A stretch of 13,685 nt of DNA from an uncultured Clostridia bacterium (GTDB lineage Bacteria > Bacillota > Clostridia > Christensenellales > Borkfalkiaceae). The position numbers and the translations under genes are program-made. This document shows positions 1 through 7,210 of this stretch, one piece after another. The notes beneath the pieces are model-generated. The model saw only the letters and a list, made by a program, of their open reading frames with translations. It did not search any database and was not told where the DNA came from. The stretch lies in assembly GCA_947177495.1 (NCBI GenBank), contig CAMWUS010000015.1:1-13685 (forward strand). Direction: 5' to 3'. Each line of letters opens with the position of its first letter. The stretch's first letter is position 1.

Positions 1-1
1 C

Positions 2-1579
2 CGCGTGAAGGACGGTAAAATTACCGACGACGCCGATCCCGTTTTGGTGCGCAACGAAGATATTTACAGCTATACGCTCGGTCAGAAATTCACGCACGAT
101 TGCAAGGTCATCGACGTTTGCAAGAAGAGTATCTCTAGCCCCACGCACGAGTATTACATGGCGTCTCACAAGACGGAAGACGGGAAGAAGATTTTCGTGA
201 ACCCCACCGCCAAGAAAGAGACGATCACGAACAGCGACGGTACCTCCTCCGAAAAGGAAACGGGCGAATACGACGATTATAAAACGCTCACCACGAGCAC
301 GCACTTCATGCCTTCGGACGACGCCGTGCGCGACGACTTCACCGAATACGTTTCCATTCGTGTGCGTCTCAGAGACGACCGCGACGAAATCGCTTGGGCT
401 TATTTGCATTGGTATGCGGTAGACGGCGCAACGTACGTGGGCGAGGACGTCGACGGCAACAAGTTCCCCTATATCAAGGTAGAGAACAAGAAAGAAGGTC
501 CCTATTACGTGACCGGCGAGGAATTCACCACGGCGGACGCGAACTACCAGGAAGCCGTGAACGCGGCGGCAAACAAAGAGGGCGTGAGCGCGGGCAGCGG
601 CGCGTACTTCTATCTGCCTTCCTTGCGCAATCTCATCAAGAGCGATTACGCGGATTACAGAAATCTCAAATTCAGCATTTACTACTACAAGCAGAGCCAA
701 GCGGAGGGCGCTTCCGCAGGTTCGGCTACCAATCTCAAATACAACGCGCTTCGCTTCCAAATCGACGAGGCGGGAACGTACCGTTTCCGCGTACTCGCAA
801 CCGATGCGGCGGGCAATAATATGACTTTCCCGCAGGGTGAGGGCGAAAACGAGAAGGACGAAACCGTAACGAGTTCCAACATTTGGGATTTGGAAGGTTA
901 TCCCGAGTATACCTTCGAAGTGAAGTACAACGGCGTTACCATCGAAGAGATGAAAGAGCAGACGGCGGGCAACCGCGAAAGCTCTTACAGCGTGAGCGAT
1001 TTCACGATCATCGCGCTCAGCGGAATTGAAAAGGATTATTCGCTGTACTATATCAACGAGGCTAACCTCAAAGAGGGGGCAACCTTACCCACCTATTCCG
1101 ACCTCGTGAAAGCGATGAACGAAATCAAATCGCCCGAGGCGTTTGCCGAGTTCTGCGCGAAATACGATATCAGCGAAGACCGCAAGTGCATTACGGAAAT
1201 TTCCAAGTTCAACAGCGACGTATCGGAAGATGACGACGATTGGGACAAGACGGACAACGCATATCATTGGAATCCTTCGTCGAACCTGTCGTTTATTCCT
1301 CAGAAGTCGGGGTTCTATCTTGTAGGCATCACCGTAACCGACCCCAACCGCTCCAACGAGTCGCACGTGGCGTATCAGGCAATCCGTATCGGTAACCCGT
1401 ACGACTACACTCCCGCGGCAAACGATTGGTTGCAGAACAACATCGTTTCGGTGGTTCTGTTCTCCATTTCGGGCGTGCTCTTAATTGCCATCGTCATTCT
1501 CTTCATCGTAAAGCCTTCCGAGAAGAAGGTGGAAGAAATCGACCTCGACAAGTTAAAGGGCAAGAAAAAGAAGAAATAA
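2..1579 (+). CDS. C-terminal part of an exported, membrane-anchored surface protein (5' end outside window)
   Basis: The frame is open from the first complete codon (CGC at 2-4) to TAA at 1577-1579, giving 526 residues. The GTG at 5 has no ribosome binding site and is almost certainly an internal valine, so this is a truncated gene. Most of the protein is a polar, Tyr/Asp/Asn-rich extracellular-type region. Two stretches resemble the last strands of Ig-like or cadherin-like beta sandwiches: AGTYRFRVLATDAAGN near 772-825 and SGFYLVGITVTDPNRSN near 1307-1362. One hydrophobic helix at about 1442-1510 is followed by a short Lys-rich tail ending in five lysines. That is a stop-transfer layout with a cytoplasmic C terminus and an outside body, unlike an LPXTG anchor. 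The N-terminal part and any signal peptide lie upstream. I do not recognise the family; a role in adhesion or envelope binding would be a guess. Confidence 0.85.
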   Translation, partial: RVKDGKITDDADPVLVRNEDIYSYTLGQKFTHDCKVIDVCKKSISSPTHEYYMASHKTEDGKKIFVNPTAKKETITNSDGTSSEKETGEYDDYKTLTTSTHFMPSDDAVRDDFTEYVSIRVRLRDDRDEIAWAYLHWYAVDGATYVGEDVDGNKFPYIKVENKKEGPYYVTGEEFTTADANYQEAVNAAANKEGVSAGSGAYFYLPSLRNLIKSDYADYRNLKFSIYYYKQSQAEGASAGSATNLKYNALRFQIDEAGTYRFRVLATDAAGNNMTFPQGEGENEKDETVTSSNIWDLEGYPEYTFEVKYNGVTIEEMKEQTAGNRESSYSVSDFTIIALSGIEKDYSLYYINEANLKEGATLPTYSDLVKAMNEIKSPEAFAEFCAKYDISEDRKCITEISKFNSDVSEDDDDWDKTDNAYHWNPSSNLSFIPQKSGFYLVGITVTDPNRSNESHVAYQAIRIGNPYDYTPAANDWLQNNIVSVVLFSISGVLLIAIVILFIVKPSEKKVEEIDLDKLKGKKKKK

Positions 1580-1583
1580 GCGT

Positions 1584-1616
1584 TAAGCGCCGCGGAATAC
1601 GCGGCGCTTATCTTTT
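1584..1616 (+). terminator. Rho-independent terminator of the surface-protein gene
   Basis: A perfect 11-bp, GC-rich stem (TAAGCGCCGCG at 1584-1594 with CGCGGCGCTTA at 1600-1610) has a GAATA loop and is followed by TCTTTT. It begins 4 nt after the stop codon, so it ends the upstream transcript before the glutamine synthetase promoter. Confidence 0.9.
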
Positions 1617-1658
1617 ACAATAAGTTTAACCCAACGCGCAAATATTCCTTGCAAATGT

Positions 1659-1687
1659 TTGACTAAAACAGGCAAAATAAATATAAT
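1659..1687 (+). promoter_or_regulatory. Sigma-A-type promoter of glutamine synthetase
   Basis: TTGACT (1659-1664) and a perfect TATAAT (1682-1687) are separated by 17 bp. Transcription should begin near 1694, leaving a leader of about 30 nt. A strong Shine-Dalgarno, GGAGGAGAG (1709-1717), sits 5 nt before the ATG at 1723. I see no clear GlnR or TnrA operator. Confidence 0.85.
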
Positions 1688-1722
1688 GGTAGAAACGCCC
1701 ATTCAGGCGGAGGAGAGAGCCA

Positions 1723-3801
1723 ATGAACGTAACCGAACTGTTCGGGAGCAACGTATTTAACGACGAAGTCATGAAAAATTCCTTACCCAAGGAAGTATAT
1801 AATTCTTTGAGAAAAACGATCGACGAGGGTGAGCCGCTCGATACCAACATTGCGAGCGCGGTTGCCAACGCCATGAAAGATTGGGCGGTGTCGAAAGGGG
1901 CGACGCACTATACCCATTGGTTCCAACCGCTCACCAACCTTACGGCGGAAAAGCACGACAGCTTTATCGAGCCTTCGGGCGACAAAGTTATCATGCAGCT
2001 TACGGGCAAAAACCTTATCGTCGGCGAGCCGGACGCTTCCTCGTTCCCGTCGGGCGGGGCGCGCGCTACGAGCGCGGCGCGCGGTTATACCGCGTGGGAC
2101 CCGACTTCTCCCGCGTTCGTAAAAGAGGGCACGCTCTATATCCCTACGGTGTTCGTCGCCTACACGGGCGAAACGCTCGATAAAAAGGCGCCGCTTTTAA
2201 AATCCATGACGGCGCTCGATACGCAAACAAAACGGCTGCTCCGTCTCTTCGGCATCGAATGCAGAAAGGTTTCCACTACGGTGGGACCGGAGCAGGAATA
2301 TTTCCTCATCGACGAGAGCGTATATGCTGAGCGGCGCGATTTACAGCTTACGGGGCGCACGCTCTTCGGCGCGCCGCCTTCCCGCGGGCAGGAGCTCGAA
2401 GATCATTATTTCGGCGCTTTAAAAACGCGTATCGCGGACTATATGAAAGACCTCGACGAAACGCTGTGGAGCTACGGCATTTTCGCCAAGACCAAGCACA
2501 ACGAAGTCGCGCCCGCACAGCACGAGCTTGCGCCCGTATTCACCACGACTAACGTCGCCGTAGACGACAATCAGCTCACCATGGAGCTCATGAAAAAGGT
2601 GGCAAAGCGGCACGGGCTTGTGTGCCTGTTGCACGAAAAGCCTTTCGAGTACGTAAACGGTTCGGGCAAACACAACAATTGGTCGCTCTCTACCGATACG
2701 GGCATCAACCTGCTCGATCCCGGCGAAACGCCCGAAAAGAACACCCGCTTCATGCTCATTCTTGCGTGTATCGTTTCGGCGGTGGATAAGTACCAAGGCG
2801 TTTTGCGTGCTTGCGTTGCTTCTGCGGGGAACGATCACCGCTTGGGCGCAAACGAAGCGCCGCCCGCAATTATCTCCGTGTATCTCGGCGATCAGCTCGG
2901 CGCGATCGTAGACAGCATCGTTTTGGGCAGACAGTACGTTCCCAAAGCGGCAGTGCCCGGTTCCATCGGCGTGCCCGAGTCGCCCATTTTCCCCATCGAT
3001 ACCACCGATAGAAATCGCACTTCGCCGTTTGCGTTTACGGGCAACAAGTTCGAGTTCCGTATGCTCGGCTCGCAGGCTTCCGTCGCTGACCCCAACATCG
3101 TGCTCAACACTATGGCGGCAAAGGCGTTTTCGGACGCGGTCGACGAGCTCGAAGGCGCAAAGGACTTCGAAAAGGCTTGCAAGGCGTATACCGAAAAGCT
3201 GTTAAAAGAGCACTACCGCATTATCTTCAACTATAACGGCTACGGTCCCGATTGGGAGCCCGAAGCGGAAAAGAGGGGACTGCTCAACAACAAAACGACG
3301 GCGGACGCCGTTCCCGAGCTCTTCAAGCGGGAGAACGTCGACCTCTTTGTAGGACAGGGCGTGTATACGGAAAAAGAAGTAAACGCCCGCGCGAATATCG
3401 CCCTCGAAAATTATATCAAGACCATCAACATCGAAGCGCTTACCATGGCGGAAATGGCGAAGCAAGATATTTTCCCTGCGGTAAACGGATATATCGAGGA
3501 GCTTTGCTCGGTGATTGCGGCAAAGTGCGCCGTGAGCAAAAAGCTCGCTTGCACGGCGGACTTCGAGATTGCCGACAGGCTTTCCACGCTCAACGAAGCA
3601 ATGTTTAACGCCGTGAAGAAGCTAGAAAAAGATCTTTCCGAAATGCCCGAGGGCAACGGTCCCGCTTCCCAAAAAATGGCGCACGTAATCGTGCCCGATA
3701 TGGACGAGGTGCGCCGCTGTGCCGACGCAATGGAGAAAATCTGTGCTTCCGACTATTGGCCTTATCCCGACTATACCGATATTCTTTACAGCGTTAAATA
3801 A
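1723..3801 (+). CDS. glnN: Type III glutamine synthetase
   Basis: This enzyme makes glutamine from glutamate, ammonia and ATP, the main entry of ammonium into the cytoplasm. The 692 residues match the long GSIII class (roughly 700 residues), not the 440-470-residue GSI. Visible catalytic-core motifs, in order, are GPEQEYF (188-194, metal-binding glutamates), KHNEVAPAQHE (258-268), NGSGKHNNWS (312-321, the glutamate/ammonia region), NDHRLGANEAPPA (370-382) and NRTSPFAFTGNKFEFR (431-446, nucleotide and metal contacts). The N-terminal (about 1-150) and C-terminal (about 480-692) extensions are typical of GSIII, which assembles as a dodecamer. The ATG at 1723 is fixed by the strong ribosome binding site and the promoter just upstream. 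It is a single-gene unit between two terminators; no PII, amtB or glutamate synthase gene is adjacent. Confidence 0.97.
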   Translation: MNVTELFGSNVFNDEVMKNSLPKEVYNSLRKTIDEGEPLDTNIASAVANAMKDWAVSKGATHYTHWFQPLTNLTAEKHDSFIEPSGDKVIMQLTGKNLIVGEPDASSFPSGGARATSAARGYTAWDPTSPAFVKEGTLYIPTVFVAYTGETLDKKAPLLKSMTALDTQTKRLLRLFGIECRKVSTTVGPEQEYFLIDESVYAERRDLQLTGRTLFGAPPSRGQELEDHYFGALKTRIADYMKDLDETLWSYGIFAKTKHNEVAPAQHELAPVFTTTNVAVDDNQLTMELMKKVAKRHGLVCLLHEKPFEYVNGSGKHNNWSLSTDTGINLLDPGETPEKNTRFMLILACIVSAVDKYQGVLRACVASAGNDHRLGANEAPPAIISVYLGDQLGAIVDSIVLGRQYVPKAAVPGSIGVPESPIFPIDTTDRNRTSPFAFTGNKFEFRMLGSQASVADPNIVLNTMAAKAFSDAVDELEGAKDFEKACKAYTEKLLKEHYRIIFNYNGYGPDWEPEAEKRGLLNNKTTADAVPELFKRENVDLFVGQGVYTEKEVNARANIALENYIKTINIEALTMAEMAKQDIFPAVNGYIEELCSVIAAKCAVSKKLACTADFEIADRLSTLNEAMFNAVKKLEKDLSEMPEGNGPASQKMAHVIVPDMDEVRRCADAMEKICASDYWPYPDYTDILYSVK

Positions 3802-3805
3802 GAAA

Positions 3806-3836
3806 TCCCACAAAAATACTTCGTCTTTTTGCGGGA
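3806..3836 (+). terminator. Hairpin just after glutamine synthetase
   Basis: TCCCACAAAAA (3806-3816) pairs with TTTTTGCGGGA (3826-3836) with a single A/C mismatch and a 9-nt loop, 4 nt after the stop. It lacks a T-run on the right arm's far side, so it may be an mRNA 3'-end protector or a partner of the terminator at 3853-3877. Confidence 0.55.
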
Positions 3837-3852
3837 ACCCTAAATCAATCAT

Positions 3853-3877
3853 AAACCCGTTTCGGCGGGTTTTTTAT
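3853..3877 (+). terminator. Rho-independent terminator of glutamine synthetase
   Basis: AAACCCG (3853-3859) pairs with CGGGTTT (3866-3872) around a TTCG-type loop, followed by more Ts. It is 24/25 identical to the terminator at 4812-4836 downstream of the next gene. Confidence 0.9.
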
Positions 3878-3908
3878 ATCGAAGAAAATAATATTTATAC
3901 TTTAATCC

Positions 3909-3937
3909 TTGCTTTTTTATTGTGCGTTTGATATAAT
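3909..3937 (+). promoter_or_regulatory. Extended -10 promoter for the CPBP protease gene
   Basis: A perfect TATAAT (3932-3937) is preceded by TGA, giving an extended -10 (TGATATAAT). The -35 at 17-bp spacing is poor (TTGCTT, 3909-3914), which is typical of extended -10 promoters. The transcript would start near 3944 and carry the inverted-repeat element 3971-4060 in its leader before the ATG at 4101. Confidence 0.65.
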
Positions 3938-3970
3938 GTAAATACGATAAACAATAATTTAACCTTTTAT

Positions 3971-4060
3971 TCGTCATTGCGAGCGAAGCGAAGCAATCCA
4001 GGCATTAAAGTGTTTTTTTCTTCTGGATTGCCGCGGTCGCGTTGCTCCCTCGCAATGACG
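3971..4060. repeat. MITE-like inverted-repeat element (TCATTGCGAGCGAAGCGAAG type)
   Basis: Outer arms CGTCATTGCGAG (3972-3983) and CTCGCAATGACG (4049-4060) are perfect inverted copies. Inner arms GCAATCCAG (3993-4001) and CTGGATTGC (4023-4031) also pair, leaving a T-rich loop. The motif is a palindromic interspersed repeat that I recognise from many unrelated bacterial genomes. It carries no gene. Here it lies in the probable 5' leader of the CPBP protease gene, where the folded RNA could affect translation or stability. No target-site duplication is obvious. Confidence 0.85.
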
Positions 4061-4100
4061 GCGGGTACTTTACTAAAATAAAATTTAGCGGAGAAATACT

Positions 4101-4787
4101 ATGGAAGAAGATAAGAAAAAATCAATATTCCCCGTAAATGCCGAGAGTAAATATGCTGTCATAATATTGCTCATTGCATTGACTTTGATAATCGGACTGA
4201 CGTTTTCGCTTTGGGGAGTATGGCTAATCGAAATATCAGCCGTAAGAATGTGCCTCACATTGCTCGTGACTGCGGCGCTTGGGGTAATTGCAGTTATTGC
4301 TATGAAACTGACGGGGCAGGAGAAAACCCTTATACCGCCAAAACATAAGCTGTGGTTACAAATCCTAATCGGGGTTGCTTTTGCCGCTGTGTTGTGTTTT
4401 TTAATAGGAATCGTTCCGATTTTATGCGGCGCAAACATCATCGGTTCTCATACCGAACCGTCCGCAGGTTTTTTGATAGTTTCCGCTGTACAAGATATTC
4501 TTTTCATAGGAGTCTGCGAGGAACTCGTTTTCCGAGGGTATATACAGAATCAGTTTGAAATTTGGTTAAAAAAATGCAAATGGGTTGCGCCGTTGATTTC
4601 AGGCGTTTTATTTGGACTGTGGCACATAATTAACGGAAGTTTGTTCCAAGTACTGCTTACTACTCTTATCGGATGGGTATTCGGATATTGCAAATATTTT
4701 ATAAAAGACTGCTCGCTGTTGTCGCTTATTATCGCACACGGATTATATGATTTTTCTTTGGTGCTTTTAACGTGTTTTATGTTATAA
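4101..4787 (+). CDS. CPBP (CAAX/Abi) family intramembrane metalloprotease
   Basis: A 228-residue, very hydrophobic protein with about six to seven membrane segments. It carries the family's three conserved blocks: EELVFRG (140-146, the EExxxR motif), FGLWHIING (171-179, with the FxxxH histidine) and a C-terminal AHGLYDF (212-218, catalytic-type His). CPBP proteins are glutamic intramembrane proteases; bacterial members act in bacteriocin maturation or self-immunity, prenyl-protein processing or other membrane proteolysis. No bacteriocin peptide is visible beside this one, so its substrate is unknown. The ATG at 4101 has a moderate ribosome binding site, CGGAGA (4089-4094). Codon use is visibly AT-richer than in neighbours, with many ATA and TTA codons, which suggests recent acquisition. 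It is a single-gene unit with its own promoter and terminator. Confidence 0.92.
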   Translation: MEEDKKKSIFPVNAESKYAVIILLIALTLIIGLTFSLWGVWLIEISAVRMCLTLLVTAALGVIAVIAMKLTGQEKTLIPPKHKLWLQILIGVAFAAVLCFLIGIVPILCGANIIGSHTEPSAGFLIVSAVQDILFIGVCEELVFRGYIQNQFEIWLKKCKWVAPLISGVLFGLWHIINGSLFQVLLTTLIGWVFGYCKYFIKDCSLLSLIIAHGLYDFSLVLLTCFML

Positions 4788-4808
4788 CGTCTATATTTGA
4801 TATCAGAC

Positions 4809-4836
4809 AAAAAACCCGCTTCGGCGGGTTTTTTAT
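4809..4836 (+). terminator. Rho-independent terminator of the CPBP gene
   Basis: CCCGC (4815-4819) and GCGGG (4824-4828) close a TTCG tetraloop, and six As on the left pair with the first Ts on the right, followed by more Ts. Because of the A-run it could also act weakly on the minus strand. Confidence 0.92.
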
Positions 4837-4865
4837 TATTAAAATATCAAAATCCGAAAAAACGT

Positions 4866-4895
4866 TTGACTTTTTGTAGGGCGGTGTGCTATACT
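4866..4895 (+). promoter_or_regulatory. Promoter of the helicase gene, placing the start point at the ATG
   Basis: TTGACT (4866-4871) and TATACT (4890-4895) are separated by 18 bp. The ATG at 4902 begins only 6 nt after the -10 box, which is where transcription should start. There is no Shine-Dalgarno between them (TTTTCC), so the mRNA is probably leaderless. This also decides the start: an upstream in-frame ATG at 4797 lies before this promoter and runs through a terminator. Confidence 0.75.
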
Positions 4896-4901
4896 TTTTC
4901 C

Positions 4902-6170
4902 ATGAAGTCGATTGCGCCCCGCACGGAGTTTGCGCTCACGCCCGATCAAGCGGACGCGGCGGAACTCATTCGCGAGTGGTTTTTACATCTCGATACGCAG
5001 ATTTTTGTCCTGTGCGGTTATGCGGGCACAGGCAAAACTTTTCTCGTGGATTATATCGTGCGCGATTTGGGGCTTGTCGCGGGGGAGAGCGTTGCGTTCG
5101 TTGCGCCCACGGGGAAGGCGGCTTCCGTGCTCATTCGCGGCGGCACGCCCGCGGGTACGGTGCATAGCCTTATCTACACGCGGGAAGAGGACATCGAGGT
5201 GGACGAAAACGGAGAAGTCATCTCCGAACGCTTTCTCCGCTTCGTCAAAAAGGAAAAAATCGACAAGGATTTGCGCCTTATCGTCGTGGACGAGACTTCC
5301 ATGGTGTCCGACGAGGTGCTGCGCGATTTACTTTCCTTCGGTATCAAGTGTCTGTTTTGCGGCGATCCCGCTCAGCTTCCCCCCGTGGGCGGAAGCAATA
5401 CCTTGCTCACTATGCCCTGTGTGACACTTAAACACATCGTGCGGCAGGAAGAGAACAACCCCATCGTCCGTTTGGCGGCAAAGGCACGGGCGGGGGAACT
5501 GCTCTCGTACGGCGACTACGGGAACGGCACGCTGATAATGCCCCGCAGGAGTTTTACGCGCGAAGTGCGCGAACAGCTCTTCTCTGAGGCAGATCAAGTA
5601 ATCGTGGGAACCAACCGCACGCGCTCCGCCGTCAATTCGGAAGTGCGGGAAATGCTTGGGATTTCGCGAGAAACGCTTCTTCCCATCGACGGCGAAAAAA
5701 TTATTTGCACGCTCAACGATTGGAGCAAGCCGTTGGATGAAGCGGGCAATTTCCACCTCGTAAACGGCATTATCGGCAAATGCTACAACGTGCGCGAGCA
5801 GGAGGACGGCTTAGGTCAGCTCGACTTCCGCGCCGACTTTTTGGACAACACCGTGTATGACCTACCTTTCGACGCGGGCGCGTTTACGCACGGTCGCTAT
5901 CATCACGGTTACGGCGACAAGGCGTGTTTGCTACAAAACGGTGTGCTTGTCCACGAGGGAAACCTTGCGGCTCTGCGCATGTTCAAAGTGAAGCGTGAAG
6001 ACACCGTGTGTCGCTTCGAATTTGCTTACGCCGTTACCTGCCACAAAGCGCAGGGCTCGGAATACGATTTTGTGGTAGTCATCGACGAGAGCGGTTATTT
6101 CGACAACGGCAGAGAGTGGCTGTACACGGCAATCACGCGCGCAAAAAAGAGATTGGTAATCGTGAGGTAG
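4902..6170 (+). CDS. RecD/Dda-like superfamily 1B DNA helicase
   Basis: A 422-residue ATP-driven DNA helicase of the RecD2/Dda type. Motifs are complete: Q-type entry LTPDQADA (12-19), Walker A GYAGTGKT (39-46), motif Ia APTGKAA (68-74), Walker B VVDETSM (128-134), motif III GDPAQLPPVG (154-163), motif IV-like RQEENNPIVRLA (181-192), motif V VTCHKAQGSEYD (378-389) and motif VI YTAITRAKK (408-416). The protein is much shorter than RecD2 (about 740 residues): the N-terminal helix-hairpin-helix part is missing and the ATPase starts almost at residue 10, as in phage T4 Dda. No recB/recC or addAB genes are near, so a stand-alone role in replication restart or repair is likely. It is followed 4 nt later by a P-loop kinase gene whose ribosome binding site lies inside the helicase 3' end. 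Confidence 0.93.
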   Translation: MKSIAPRTEFALTPDQADAAELIREWFLHLDTQIFVLCGYAGTGKTFLVDYIVRDLGLVAGESVAFVAPTGKAASVLIRGGTPAGTVHSLIYTREEDIEVDENGEVISERFLRFVKKEKIDKDLRLIVVDETSMVSDEVLRDLLSFGIKCLFCGDPAQLPPVGGSNTLLTMPCVTLKHIVRQEENNPIVRLAAKARAGELLSYGDYGNGTLIMPRRSFTREVREQLFSEADQVIVGTNRTRSAVNSEVREMLGISRETLLPIDGEKIICTLNDWSKPLDEAGNFHLVNGIIGKCYNVREQEDGLGQLDFRADFLDNTVYDLPFDAGAFTHGRYHHGYGDKACLLQNGVLVHEGNLAALRMFKVKREDTVCRFEFAYAVTCHKAQGSEYDFVVVIDESGYFDNGREWLYTAITRAKKRLVIVR

Positions 6171-6174
6171 GGTT

Positions 6175-6699
6175 ATGGAGAAATTTCCGTATCGCAAAAT
6201 ATTGGTCGTCGGTTGCGGCGGCGCGGGGAAGACCACGTTTGCATTGGAAGCGGGAAAGCGTTTCGGGTTGCCCGTCGTCCATCTCGACAAGCTTAGGTGG
6301 CTGCCCGGTTGGGTAGAACGCGACAAAGAGGAATTCGACCGGCTTTTGAAACAAGAGCTTGAAAAGCCGAGTTGGGTGATGGACGGAAATTTTCGTCGAA
6401 CGCTCAGGACACGGCTCGCCTATTGCGACGCAACCGTGTTTTTGGATTTTCCTACGGAAGAGTGTTTGAAAAACGCCTATGCGCGGGCAGAGAAATATCG
6501 CGGCAAAACCCGTCCCGACATGACGGAGGGCTGTCCCGAAATCGTGCGCGAAGATTTTGAAGTATGGATCAAAAATTTTAATACCAACGTTCGGGGAGAG
6601 ATACTCAGTTGGTTGGCAGAGAGCGGGAAACCGTATTTTGTATTTGAAAGCCGCCAAGCCGCTTATGCTTGGCTCGACGGATTTCAAAACGCAACCTGA
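6175..6699 (+). CDS. P-loop kinase of the adenylate-kinase-like / FlaR (topology modulation) family
   Basis: The 174-residue protein starts with a Walker A loop, KILVVGCGGAGKTT (8-21), followed by LPVVHLDKLRWLPGW (32-46) and SWVMDGNFRRTL (66-77), the substrate and base-binding style of small nucleoside- or adenylate-kinase-like proteins annotated as FlaR or topology modulation protein. VFLDFPTEECLKNAYAR (88-104) fits the switch strand and lid helix. The substrate is not known for this family; the FlaR name is historical. GAGG at 6164-6167, inside the last helicase codons, is its ribosome binding site, and the ATG follows the helicase TAG by 4 nt. The two genes are therefore probably co-transcribed and translationally coupled. 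About 80 nt separate it from dut, which has its own promoter. Confidence 0.82.
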   Translation: MEKFPYRKILVVGCGGAGKTTFALEAGKRFGLPVVHLDKLRWLPGWVERDKEEFDRLLKQELEKPSWVMDGNFRRTLRTRLAYCDATVFLDFPTEECLKNAYARAEKYRGKTRPDMTEGCPEIVREDFEVWIKNFNTNVRGEILSWLAESGKPYFVFESRQAAYAWLDGFQNAT

Positions 6700-6743
6700 T
6701 TTTGTGCATATGCGGGGCTTTTCTTCCATTCGGGAAAAAGCTC

Positions 6744-6772
6744 TTGACAAATTTTTGGCAGTATAGTATTCT
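6744..6772 (+). promoter_or_regulatory. Promoter of dut, probably giving a leaderless mRNA
   Basis: A perfect TTGACA (6744-6749) and TATTCT (6767-6772, 4 of 6 consensus bases) are 17 bp apart. The ATG at 6779 starts 6 nt after the -10 box, at the expected start point. The bases before it (TTCTTTACCT) hold no Shine-Dalgarno. Confidence 0.6.
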
Positions 6773-6778
6773 TTACCT

Positions 6779-7210
6779 ATGAAAATTAACGTTAAAAAGT
6801 TAGACGAAAGGGCAAAGTTGCCCGTTTACGGTTCCGCGTTTGCGGCGGGTGCGGATTTATGCGCTTTGGAAACCGTGGTAATTCCCGCGGGGGAGACGAA
6901 GTTCGTACATACGGGCATTGCCGTTGAATTGCCCGCAGGCACAGTAGGGCTTGTTTACGCCCGTAGCGGACTTGCCTGCAAGCAGGACTTGGCGCCCGCT
7001 AACAAGGTCGGCGTGATCGATTGCGATTACCGCGGCGAAATTATGGTGGCGCTCCACAATCACGGCAAGGAGAGCCGCACGGTAAACGGCGGCGACCGCA
7101 TTGCTCAGCTCGTCGTCGCGCCCTATTATGTTGCCGAGTTCGAGGAAGCGAAAGAGCTTTCCGAGACGGTGCGCGGCGAAGGCGGCTTCGGCTCTACGGG
7201 GAAAAACTGA
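6779..7210 (+). CDS. dut: dUTP diphosphatase (trimeric dUTPase)
   Basis: It hydrolyses dUTP to dUMP and pyrophosphate, keeping uracil out of DNA and feeding thymidylate synthesis. At 143 residues it has the usual length of a homotrimeric dUTPase, and all five family motifs are present: AGADLCA (23-29), ARSGLA (61-66), VGVIDCDYRGEI (77-88, with the catalytic-loop Asp), GDRIAQLV (105-112) and the C-terminal arm RGEGGFGSTG (132-141) that closes over the nucleotide. The N terminus KINVKKLDERAKLPVYG is typical. The stop TGA overlaps the trmB ATG by one base (TGATG), so the two genes form a coupled pair. Confidence 0.97.
   Translation: MKINVKKLDERAKLPVYGSAFAAGADLCALETVVIPAGETKFVHTGIAVELPAGTVGLVYARSGLACKQDLAPANKVGVIDCDYRGEIMVALHNHGKESRTVNGGDRIAQLVVAPYYVAEFEEAKELSETVRGEGGFGSTGKN

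Noticed and set aside
5..7. GTG at position 5 as the start of the first gene
   Set aside because: The frame is open to the window edge and no ribosome binding site or signal peptide follows, so the gene is truncated by the window.
4797..4901. Upstream ATG extending the helicase by 35 residues
   Set aside because: It begins before the CPBP terminator and before the promoter at 4866-4895. The added residues are not helicase-like and no ribosome binding site precedes it.
6717..6741. A hairpin between the kinase gene and dut as a terminator
   Set aside because: GCTTTT and AAAAGC arms can pair imperfectly, but no T-run follows and the -35 box of dut begins at once.
6762..6767. TATAGT as the dut -10 box
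   Set aside because: It is closer to consensus than TATTCT but only 12 bp from TTGACA, too close for sigma-A. TATTCT gives 17 bp.
7021..7209. N-terminal extension of TrmB through dut
   Set aside because: It overlaps dut in another frame and is Arg-rich shadow sequence. TrmB proteins normally begin near MRMR, at 7210.
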